Below, one piece after another: positions 38,476 through 46,491 of a stretch of 64,000 bases of DNA (within the stretch, counting starts at the first letter, position 1; each line of letters begins with the position of its first letter). Source of the stretch: Abyssalbus ytuae (lineage in GTDB: Bacteria; Bacteroidota; Bacteroidia; Flavobacteriales; Flavobacteriaceae); NCBI RefSeq assembly GCF_022807975.1, contig NZ_CP094358.1:1364001-1428000 (forward strand), given 5' to 3'. The translations under genes and the position numbers were made by a program. Below the pieces are notes generated by a model. The model did not search any database. It had not been told where the DNA came from and worked only from the letters and a program-made list of their open reading frames with translations.

Positions 38476-41400
38476 AAAAATCATATTTCTATATATAATA
38501 CTCGTCACGGCAGGCTGTAACCGGGAAAGAGAACTATTTTTTAATCCTTCTCCTGAAAAAACAGGGGTCACTTTTACCAATACGGTTACCGAGACCGATG
38601 ATTTGAATATTTTAGATTACCTCTATTTTTATAACGGCGGTGGTGTTGCCGTGGGAGATATCAATAATGATGACCTGCCCGATATTTATTTTTCCGGTAA
38701 TCAGGTTACCAATAAATTATACCTCAACAAAGGGAATTTACAATTTGAAGATATTACCGAAAAAGCCGGAGTTGCAGGAAAAAGCAGTTGGAATACCGGC
38801 AGTGTGATGGGAGACATAAACGGCGATGGATTATTAGACATTTACGTTTGTGCCGTTGTAGGAATTAACGGGTTCAGAGGACATAACGAATTATTTATAA
38901 ACAATGGCAACCTGACTTTTACCGAGAGTTCGGCTAAATACGGCCTTGATCATGATTCCTACAGTTCTTCCGCAGCTTTTTTGGATTATGACCTGGACGG
39001 CGACCTCGATATTTATTTACTTAATCATGCGGTACACTCACAGGAATCTTTTGGAAAAGCTGATTTAAGAAATAAAAGAACCTACGAAACCGGCGACAAG
39101 TTATTACGTAATGATAACGGCACGTTTACCGATGTTAGTGAACAGGCAGGAATTTACGGGGGTGTAAACGGCTATGGTTTGGGTGTATCGGTCGCAGATT
39201 TTAATCAGGATGGCTATCCGGACATTTACGTTGGAAATGATTTTCATGAAGATGATTACTATTATCTAAATAACGGAAATGGTACTTTTTCCGAAAAGCT
39301 TAAGCAATATTTTGGCCACACAAGCCGCTTCTCAATGGGCAATGACGTTTCCGACATCAATCACGACGGATTTCCGGATATTATTTCCCTCGATATGTTG
39401 CCGGAAGATGAGAAAATATTGAAAGCTTCCGATGGCGATGAAAATGTACAAATGCTTAAAATGCGTACCGAACGCCTGGGTTACCATTATCAATACACCC
39501 GGAATATGCTTCATGTAAACCAGCAGGGAGAAAACTATAGCGAAACAGCATTACTGAGTGGTATTGCTGCCACCGACTGGAGCTGGAGTGCCCTTTTTGC
39601 CGATTTTAATCAGGATGGAGAACAGGATTTATTTATCTCTAACGGAATTCCGAAAAGGCCTAATGACCTTGATTACATCAATTTCACTTCCAATGAACAA
39701 ATAAGAAAAAAACTCAGCAATACCAAACTAATTGACCAAAAGGCAATCAATATGATGCCTACAGGTGCTATACAAAACTATATATTTGAAGGAAAAAAAG
39801 ATCTTCGGTTTATAAACCAATCCGGAAAATGGATTACCAACGACACTTTAATAAGTGGCGCCTCTGCCCTGGCCGATTTAGATAATGATGGCGATATGGA
39901 TATTGTGACAAATAATCTTAATCAGCCATCAACCATATATATAAATAAAACCGACCATTCTACCGGTTATTTAAAAATTAAATTTCAATATAATGCTCCT
40001 AACACATCCGGAATCGGAACAAAAGTATATGCCTATAACAAAGGGAATATTCAATATAAAGAGCTTTACACCGTAAGAGGTTTTCAGGCATCTTCGGAAC
40101 CAATAATTCATTTTGGTTTCGGACAAAATACTACGGTCGATTCACTTATCGTAGTATGGCCTGATAAAACTTATGAAAAATTCGAAAACGTACCCACCAG
40201 TCAAACCCTTAAAATTTCACCCTCACCCCACAAAAAACCCTATTCATTAAAAAAAATGAATAAAAGCCGGAAGCTGTTTAAAAAAATAGAAAATAATTTA
40301 GGCATCAACTTTACCCACAGGGAAGACCCTTACATAGATTTTAACCGGCAAAAACTAATCCCCTATCAAATATCCGACAGAGGGCCTGCCCTTGCCATCG
40401 GGGACTTAAACCAGGATGGTAAAGAAGATATATTTTTTGGCAGTTCCAAATACTACCCGTCTGAAATTTATATTCAAAAAGATTCACTCTTTGAGAAAAA
40501 AACGGTCTTATCCGTTAAAAATGATTCAATTAATGAAGATGTAACCGCAGCGGTTTTTGACATTAATAAAGACAAAAAGAATGACCTTTTCGTGGGTACC
40601 GGGGGTGGCGACTTTTTTGGAGAAAGAGAACCCTTGCTTGATAAAATTTACATTCAGTCCGATAGTACATTTACTTCAACTCTTGTTTCAAACCATTTTG
40701 AAAATGCCTCAGTAATTAAACCCTTTGATTTTGACAATGATGGTGATATTGATGTATTTACAGGTAACCATGCCGTTTCATACGATTTTGGAAACATTCC
40801 GGATTCATATCTGCTTGAAAATAAAAACGGAACTTTTACCACAGTAGAAAATAGCGAAATACAAAAAGCCGGTATGGTCAGGGATGCTGTGTGGAGTGAT
40901 TTTGATAATGACGGAATTAAAGATTTAATTATAGTAGGCGAATGGATGCCTCCCAGGTTCTTTAAAAACGACCGGAAAACTTTAAAAGAAACAAAAATAG
41001 TCCCTGCCAATTTAAATGGTTTGTGGCAAAGCATAATCCCGTTTGATATAGACCATGACGGCGACACAGATTATTTACTGGGGAACTGGGGATTAAACTC
41101 AAAATTTAAAGCATCTGCCAAATATCCCATGTTAATGTACTATGGAGATTTTGACGGGAATAAACGTACCGAAACAATTGTATCAATAGAAAAAAACGGC
41201 AAATACTACCCGCTTTTAAGTTTAAACGAACTCTCAGGCCAATTAAATATTCTGCGGAAAAAGTTCACCTCCTACAAAGAATTTGCGGGTAAAACCACCA
41301 CTGAAATTTTTAAAAACGACCTGCTTAAAAACACAAGCATTTTAAAAGTACATACCCTGCAATCCGGATACCTTAAAAATGAAAACGGGAAGTTTACCTT

Positions 41401-41710
41401 TTACCCTTTCAACAACCAGCTACAGGTTTCACCTATTACAAGTTTTGTAGAATTTGATTTTGATGCTGATGGAAAAAATGAAGTACTGGCAGCAGGAAAT
41501 TACTTTGGCGTCAAACCTTTTCACAGCCGGTTTGACGGCTTCAACGGAGCTTTGATAAAAGACGAAAATACATTAATTTTAGGTTCCGAAGCCGGCCTTC
41601 ACCTCCACCAAAAAGCAGTAACACACCTTGCTGTTATCAAGTTGCATAACAAAAACTATTTGTTAATTACTATCAATAACAATCAAGCTCAGATATATGA
41701 AATACTCTAA
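38468..41710 (+). CDS. FG-GAP/VCBS - ASPIC/UnbV - FG-GAP lipoprotein (copy 4)
   Basis: A 1080-residue lipoprotein (MIKKIIFLYIILVTAGCNRE; Cys about 17). It has the same plan: seven loops (GDINNDDLPDIYF to ADLDNDGDMDIVT), UnbV at about 498-585 (GIGTKVYAYNKG, LIVVWPDKTYEKF) and seven loops (GDLNQDGKEDIFF to FDFDADGKNEVLA). Some second-half loops are degenerate (FDINKDKKNDLFV, GDFDGNKRTETIV), so fewer calcium sites are expected there. It overlaps copy 3 by 8 bp and the following haloperoxidase-like gene by 14 bp. Function is unknown. Confidence 0.88.
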   Translation: MIKKIIFLYIILVTAGCNRERELFFNPSPEKTGVTFTNTVTETDDLNILDYLYFYNGGGVAVGDINNDDLPDIYFSGNQVTNKLYLNKGNLQFEDITEKAGVAGKSSWNTGSVMGDINGDGLLDIYVCAVVGINGFRGHNELFINNGNLTFTESSAKYGLDHDSYSSSAAFLDYDLDGDLDIYLLNHAVHSQESFGKADLRNKRTYETGDKLLRNDNGTFTDVSEQAGIYGGVNGYGLGVSVADFNQDGYPDIYVGNDFHEDDYYYLNNGNGTFSEKLKQYFGHTSRFSMGNDVSDINHDGFPDIISLDMLPEDEKILKASDGDENVQMLKMRTERLGYHYQYTRNMLHVNQQGENYSETALLSGIAATDWSWSALFADFNQDGEQDLFISNGIPKRPNDLDYINFTSNEQIRKKLSNTKLIDQKAINMMPTGAIQNYIFEGKKDLRFINQSGKWITNDTLISGASALADLDNDGDMDIVTNNLNQPSTIYINKTDHSTGYLKIKFQYNAPNTSGIGTKVYAYNKGNIQYKELYTVRGFQASSEPIIHFGFGQNTTVDSLIVVWPDKTYEKFENVPTSQTLKISPSPHKKPYSLKKMNKSRKLFKKIENNLGINFTHREDPYIDFNRQKLIPYQISDRGPALAIGDLNQDGKEDIFFGSSKYYPSEIYIQKDSLFEKKTVLSVKNDSINEDVTAAVFDINKDKKNDLFVGTGGGDFFGEREPLLDKIYIQSDSTFTSTLVSNHFENASVIKPFDFDNDGDIDVFTGNHAVSYDFGNIPDSYLLENKNGTFTTVENSEIQKAGMVRDAVWSDFDNDGIKDLIIVGEWMPPRFFKNDRKTLKETKIVPANLNGLWQSIIPFDIDHDGDTDYLLGNWGLNSKFKASAKYPMLMYYGDFDGNKRTETIVSIEKNGKYYPLLSLNELSGQLNILRKKFTSYKEFAGKTTTEIFKNDLLKNTSILKVHTLQSGYLKNENGKFTFYPFNNQLQVSPITSFVEFDFDADGKNEVLAAGNYFGVKPFHSRFDGFNGALIKDENTLILGSEAGLHLHQKAVTHLAVIKLHNKNYLLITINNNQAQIYEIL

Positions 41711-43052
41711 TAAAATATTAACTGTTTTAATATCCGCGTTATTACTTTTTTCTTCATGCAAAAAAGAAGTTAAACCCATCATTATTACTGCCGAAAACCT
41801 GCATAAGTCGGTTGACAAGGTAACCGAAATAATGATACATGATATTTTTTCACCCCCGGTAGCCAGCAGAATATATGCCTACCCAAACATAGCGGCTTAC
41901 GAAATAATTGCACAGGCTGACGATAATTATCAGTCACTGGCAGGCCGGTTAAACAAATTAACTCCCATACCTACACCTGAAAATAAAGACATAAACTTTC
42001 AGCTGGCGGCATTAATAGCTCATATGGAAATAAGCAAATCCCTTATTTTTTCGGAAGACCGGATGGAAAGTTATCGAGATAGTTTGTATACTGTATGGGA
42101 AAACAAAAATGAAAAACAATTTTCCTCCTCAAAGGATTACGGATTAAAAGTTGCCGCTCACGTTAAATCCTGGATGAATACCGACAACTACAAAGAAACC
42201 CGTACCATGCCAAAATTTACGGTAGATTCTGATGACCCTGCCAGGTGGCAGCCCACTCCCCCTTCCTACATGGATGGCATTGAACCTCACTGGAGTAAAA
42301 TACGCCCGTTTACATTAGACTCAGCATCCCAGTTTAAACCAATTCCCCCAAAACCATTTTCTCTTGAAAAAGAAAGTGGCTTTTATAAGGAACTTATAGA
42401 AGTATACGATGTGGGAAACCAGATAAGCGAAGAAGGAGATACTTCCGAAGGAATTGCTATTGCCAGGTTTTGGGACTGTAACCCTTATGTTTCAGTAACC
42501 AGGGGACACTTAATGTTTGCAACAAAAAAAATTACTCCCGGTGCCCACTGGATAGGTATTACCAAAATAGCCTCAAGAAAGGCCAATTATGATTTTGAGC
42601 AAACTTTATATGCCTATACAAAAACTTCTATTGCAATTTTTGATGCCTTCATAAGCTGCTGGGATGAAAAATACAGAAGTAATCTCATACGCCCTGAAAC
42701 ACTTATTAATCAATATATTGACGAAAACTGGAAACCCATCCTACAAACCCCTCCGTTTCCCGAATATGTGAGCGGGCATTCGGTAGTTTCCGGGGCTGCC
42801 TCCACCGTATTAACTTCAATTTTCGGCGATAATTTTTCCTTTGAGGATGATACGGAAATGCCTTATGGAATACCGGTAAGAAAGTTTGAATCATTTAATA
42901 AAGCGGCCGAAGAAGCAGCCATGAGCAGAATATACGGAGGTATACATTACAGAATGGCTATAGAAATTGGTTTGGTACAGGGCAGGGATTTAGGCAAATT
43001 TGTGGTTAACAAATTAAATATGGTTACGAAAAAAGAAGTAGCTTCCAATTAA
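41697..43052 (+). CDS. Vanadium-dependent haloperoxidase-like / PAP2-superfamily lipoprotein
   Basis: A 451-residue all-helical protein with lipobox Cys near residue 21 (LLLFSSCKKE). The vanadate/phosphate-binding motifs of the haloperoxidase-PAP2 superfamily are visible in order: Lys and Arg-Pro in DEKYRSNLIRPETL (about 323-336), PEYVSGHSVVSG (about 356) and SRIYGGIHYRMAIEIG (about 410) with the His and Arg of the third motif. Family members either oxidise halides with hydrogen peroxide or act as phosphatases, and sequence alone does not decide between these. Its start lies inside the end of propeller copy 4 (14-bp overlap), so it is translated with the propeller operon. It is predicted to be anchored in a membrane facing the periplasm or cell exterior. 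Confidence 0.85.
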   Translation: MKYSNKILTVLISALLLFSSCKKEVKPIIITAENLHKSVDKVTEIMIHDIFSPPVASRIYAYPNIAAYEIIAQADDNYQSLAGRLNKLTPIPTPENKDINFQLAALIAHMEISKSLIFSEDRMESYRDSLYTVWENKNEKQFSSSKDYGLKVAAHVKSWMNTDNYKETRTMPKFTVDSDDPARWQPTPPSYMDGIEPHWSKIRPFTLDSASQFKPIPPKPFSLEKESGFYKELIEVYDVGNQISEEGDTSEGIAIARFWDCNPYVSVTRGHLMFATKKITPGAHWIGITKIASRKANYDFEQTLYAYTKTSIAIFDAFISCWDEKYRSNLIRPETLINQYIDENWKPILQTPPFPEYVSGHSVVSGAASTVLTSIFGDNFSFEDDTEMPYGIPVRKFESFNKAAEEAAMSRIYGGIHYRMAIEIGLVQGRDLGKFVVNKLNMVTKKEVASN

Positions 43053-43069
43053 AACTAAATAGACTGTTT

Positions 43070-43960
43070 ATGAAAAAAATACTTTTCGTATTTCTCTTTT
43101 TACTGTTTGGTTTTCTTCTATGGTATCTATTTTTGAAGCCTTATGATTATCTTATAAAATTTAAAGCAGGCACCTCTCCCCGTTTTGTATACGAAGGCGT
43201 TGAAAACTGGACACAAACACTAGATAGTGCTTTGCTATCCCCAACTACAGATTTTCGTTCTTTCAGTCAGCAAATTGTCATGAACGACTCGACTTATACT
43301 TATAACTGGAAGGTCAATCCGATAAATGATTCTCTCTCCGTCGTTAAAGTATATATAAAAGATGAAAATCATTCCCTTGCCAATAAAATTGCAATTCCTT
43401 TTACTAAATCAGCTATTGAAGTTATTTCAAAAAACAGGTTGTCAGAATTCAAAAAAGGGCTGGATGCTTTTTTAAAAACTTTCCGGGTTAAAATTGAAGG
43501 ACAGGAAAACAATCCCGGAAGCTTCTGCGCGTGCATTTCATCAAAAAGCACAACAAAAGATAAAGCACAGGTAATGGTTGCCGGCAACGACATAATAGTT
43601 CCTTTTTTATATAACAACGGAGTTGAAATAAAAGGAAAGCCTTTAGTTAAAGTAACCCGGTGGAACCAGGATGATAAAACAATTGCTTTTGATTTTTGCT
43701 TTCCCGTTACTAAAACAGACTCCCTGCCGGTGCATGAAAAAATCACCTATAAGAAAATTAAAGCCCGCAAAAGTATTAAAGCCATTTTTAACGGCAATTA
43801 CCGTTTTTCAGACAGGGCATGGTATGCTATTACAGATTATGCCCAACAAAAAAATATAAAACTAGACAACAACCCTTTAGAAATATTCCATAACGATCCT
43901 CATAACGGGGGAAATGCCATTCAATGGAAAACCGAAGTGTTTATACCGGTGAAAGAATGA
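43070..43960 (+). CDS. Membrane-anchored SRPBCC / GyrI-like effector-binding-domain protein
   Basis: A 296-residue protein with one N-terminal membrane anchor (about 3-23, LFVFLFLLFGFLLWYLF). The middle (about 30-140, YDYLIKFKAGTSP and YNWKVNPINDS) resembles SRPBCC/polyketide-cyclase-like proteins. The C-terminal half (about 150-296, ending NAIQWKTEVFIPVKE) resembles the GyrI/AraC effector-binding fold. Such proteins may bind small hydrophobic ligands, but no substrate is known to me. It is 17 bp after the haloperoxidase-like gene and looks like the last gene of the operon; no DNA-binding domain is present. Confidence 0.6.
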   Translation: MKKILFVFLFLLFGFLLWYLFLKPYDYLIKFKAGTSPRFVYEGVENWTQTLDSALLSPTTDFRSFSQQIVMNDSTYTYNWKVNPINDSLSVVKVYIKDENHSLANKIAIPFTKSAIEVISKNRLSEFKKGLDAFLKTFRVKIEGQENNPGSFCACISSKSTTKDKAQVMVAGNDIIVPFLYNNGVEIKGKPLVKVTRWNQDDKTIAFDFCFPVTKTDSLPVHEKITYKKIKARKSIKAIFNGNYRFSDRAWYAITDYAQQKNIKLDNNPLEIFHNDPHNGGNAIQWKTEVFIPVKE

Positions 43961-44026
43961 TTTTTTGATACTAAAAAGTCAAAATATTATACTCAAAAAT
44001 CAAAAGCACCTTCCTTCTGTTTTTAT

Positions 44027-44053
44027 TTAGTAATATTGACTTAACATTACTAA
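44027..44053. promoter_or_regulatory. Inverted repeat upstream of the mannan genes
   Basis: TTAGTAAT and ATTACTAA are perfect 8-bp arms with an 11-nt spacer, ending 23 bp before the GH26 start codon, in a 116-bp gap. The position and symmetry fit an operator or a regulator half-site pair. It does not resemble the LacI-type sites. The rest of the gap is A/T-rich and featureless. Confidence 0.45.
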
Positions 44054-44076
44054 CAAACCGGTAAATTACTACTGAT

Positions 44077-45213
44077 ATGAAGGCTGATATCATACTTAAA
44101 ACTTTTTTATTGAGCTTTGCTGCCACTCTTTTTTTAAGTTGTCAAAGCAAGCATCAATCAAACAATACGAAAGAAGAGGTTATAGAAGAAGACAACTCCA
44201 TGTTTGTTGATAAACACCTCACAAAAGAAACAAAAGAATTATATAACAAACTGGCAAAAATCTCTGAAAAAGGTGTGGCATTCGGGCACCAGGATGCAAC
44301 CTCTTACGGTATAGGATGGAAACATAACGGATTTCCCAGTGACAGCGATGTAAAAAAAATCACTGGGGATTATCCTGCAGTTTTTGGCTTTGAGATAGGG
44401 CAGATTGAATGGGGCAAACCCGTGAGCCTGGATTCCGTTCCTTTTGATTTAATGAAAAGGCTTATAAAAGAAGCCTACCAAAACGGCAGTATTATAACCA
44501 TAAGCTGGCATGCCGATAATCCTGAGACCAATGGAAATTCATGGGACAACACCCCGGCAGTTTCCAAAATACTAAAAGGCGGCGAATTAAGAGATAAATT
44601 TGAAAAGTACATGCAAAACACTGCTGAGTTTTTACTGGACCTCAAAGATGATAACGGAAACTTAATTCCCGTACTCTTTCGTCCGTGGCATGAAATGACC
44701 GGAGACTGGTTTTGGTGGGGAGGTAAAAACAGGACTACCGAAGAATATAAAATGTTATTTAAGGAAACCGTAGAGTTACTGAGAGATAAATACAGTGTTC
44801 ACAATTTACTTTATGTCTATTCTCCCGATAAAATATACCACAACAAAGAATATCTTGAAAATTATCCGGGAGATGACTGGGTTGATATTTTTGGCATAGA
44901 CATTTATGACCCGGGCGAAAATCAATATGTTCCTATGGTGACCAATTCCCTGGAACTTATAAAATATATTGCCGCATCAAAAAATAAACTTTTTGCATTT
45001 ACCGAAACCGGTAAAGAAACCATCCCCGTAGATAACTGGTGGACAAACCAGTTATATGAAGCTGTAAAAGGTAGTGGAGCCGTGTATGTATTAGTATGGA
45101 GAAATGCCAGAAAAGACCATCATTATGCCCCTTACCCGGGTCATAACAGCGAAAAAGACTTTAAAGAATTTGTAAACAAGGAAGATATTCTGCTGCAAAA
45201 CGATATAAAATAA
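44077..45213 (+). CDS. GH26 beta-mannanase-like lipoprotein
   Basis: A 378-residue lipoprotein (lipobox Cys about 22, LFLSCQSK). The GH26 barrel shows GVAFGHQDATSYG at its start, ISWHADNPETNG, the acid/base Glu near 207 in FRPWHEMTGDWFWWG, and the nucleophile Glu near 310 in AFTETG, with IDIYD between them. Family members hydrolyse internal or terminal beta-1,4-mannosyl bonds, and Bacteroides homologues often release mannobiose. The downstream epimerase, which acts on beta-1,4-linked disaccharides, supports mannobiose release. The lipid anchor places it on a membrane, probably the outer one. It is the first gene of the three-gene mannan set. Confidence 0.92.
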   Translation: MKADIILKTFLLSFAATLFLSCQSKHQSNNTKEEVIEEDNSMFVDKHLTKETKELYNKLAKISEKGVAFGHQDATSYGIGWKHNGFPSDSDVKKITGDYPAVFGFEIGQIEWGKPVSLDSVPFDLMKRLIKEAYQNGSIITISWHADNPETNGNSWDNTPAVSKILKGGELRDKFEKYMQNTAEFLLDLKDDNGNLIPVLFRPWHEMTGDWFWWGGKNRTTEEYKMLFKETVELLRDKYSVHNLLYVYSPDKIYHNKEYLENYPGDDWVDIFGIDIYDPGENQYVPMVTNSLELIKYIAASKNKLFAFTETGKETIPVDNWWTNQLYEAVKGSGAVYVLVWRNARKDHHYAPYPGHNSEKDFKEFVNKEDILLQNDIK

Positions 45214-45274
45214 ACCGCTTAATGCCCCGGCAAAAGTCACACCTCAATATCTCTTTTTAAATTAAAACAACTTA

Positions 45275-46456
45275 ATGGAAAAGTTAGAAAGGTTAAAAAA
45301 ATCTTTAGCACAAGAGTTAACAAATATTTTAAGTTATTGGGAGAATAATACTGTTGATGAAGTAAACGGAGGTTTTATAGGCCATATCGATTACCCGGAT
45401 AAAAAAAGGTTTGAAGCCAATAAAGGTATTATCCTTAACACCCGGATTTTGTGGAGTTTTTCAGCCGCTTCCAATTTTTACAAAAGTACCAGGTATGCCC
45501 ATTTGTGCAAAAGAAGCTACGACTACCTTAAAACCTGTTTTAAAGATAATGTACACGGCGGGGTATATTGGGAAGTAGATTATAAAGGCAATCCTGTAAA
45601 CAAAAGAAAACAGGTATATGCCCAGGCATTTACCATTTATGCCCTGTCAGAATATTTTTTGTGTTCCCAAAATGAAGAAGCAAAGCAATGGGCTGTTGAA
45701 ATTTTTGAACTTATTCAACACCATGCTTCAGACCCTGAATACGGGGGTTACATTGAAGCCTTTACAGAAGACTGGTCGCCTGTGGAAGATATGCGTTTAA
45801 GTGATAAAGATGATAATGAAGCCAAAACAATGAATACGCATTTACACATCCTCGAAGCCTATACTACTTTATACAAAATATACCCGGAGGCCACAGTAAA
45901 AAATGCCCTTAACGGCCTGGTAAACATTTTCCTGGATAAATTTCTGGATAAAAACGGTCATCTTCATCTGTTTTTTGACGAACAATGGAATTTAAAAAGC
46001 TCGGTTTACTCCTATGGCCACGACATTGAAACCGCCTGGTTAATGATAGAGGCAGCCAAAACTACAGGCGATAAGGATTTAATAAAAAAAACAGAAAAAG
46101 CCGCATTACGCATTACCAACACTTTTATAAATGAAGCTATAGACAAAGACGGGGCTGTAAAAAATGAAATCAATTTTAAAACCGGCCATGTGGATACTGA
46201 CAGGCATTGGTGGCAGCAAGCCGAAGCAATTGTTGGCCTGTATTATGCTTATTTAATAAATAATGATGAAAAATATATTGATATAGCCGTTAACATCTGG
46301 AAGTTCATAGATAAAAAAGTAATTGATCATACCTACGGAGAATGGTTTTGGTTAATTGATGAAAACGGAAATTTTAACCCGGAAGACGAAAAAGCAGGTA
46401 TGTGGAAATGCCCCTATCATAACAGCAGGGCTGCCATTCAACTTAACCTGAAATAA
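45275..46456 (+). CDS. Cellobiose / mannobiose 2-epimerase (AGE family)
   Basis: A 393-residue cytoplasmic (alpha/alpha)6-barrel enzyme without a signal peptide. Recognisable family segments are ILNTRILWSFSAA, DPEYGGYIEAF, AKTMNTHLHILEAYT (catalytic-face His), SYGHDIETAWLMIEAA, RHWWQQAEAIVG and GMWKCPYHNSRA; the histidines in these segments are the usual catalytic residues. It converts the reducing-end sugar at C2, for example mannobiose to mannosyl-glucose, so that a GH130 phosphorylase can split the product. No GH130 gene is present in this window. Cellobiose is the alternative substrate, but the two mannanase neighbours favour mannobiose. Confidence 0.9.
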   Translation: MEKLERLKKSLAQELTNILSYWENNTVDEVNGGFIGHIDYPDKKRFEANKGIILNTRILWSFSAASNFYKSTRYAHLCKRSYDYLKTCFKDNVHGGVYWEVDYKGNPVNKRKQVYAQAFTIYALSEYFLCSQNEEAKQWAVEIFELIQHHASDPEYGGYIEAFTEDWSPVEDMRLSDKDDNEAKTMNTHLHILEAYTTLYKIYPEATVKNALNGLVNIFLDKFLDKNGHLHLFFDEQWNLKSSVYSYGHDIETAWLMIEAAKTTGDKDLIKKTEKAALRITNTFINEAIDKDGAVKNEINFKTGHVDTDRHWWQQAEAIVGLYYAYLINNDEKYIDIAVNIWKFIDKKVIDHTYGEWFWLIDENGNFNPEDEKAGMWKCPYHNSRAAIQLNLK

Positions 46457-46491
46457 TATTTATATACAATTAATGATTAAAATTTAAACGT

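Noticed and set aside
23471-41710. Reading the propeller proteins as RTX toxins or adhesins because of calcium-binding loops
   Set aside because: The loops are FG-GAP/VCBS type with a central UnbV domain and lipoprotein signals. RTX nonapeptide arrays and toxin domains are absent.
43961-44076. tRNA or small RNA gene in the gap before GH26
   Set aside because: The gap is A/T-rich with no cloverleaf potential; only the inverted repeat at its end stands out.
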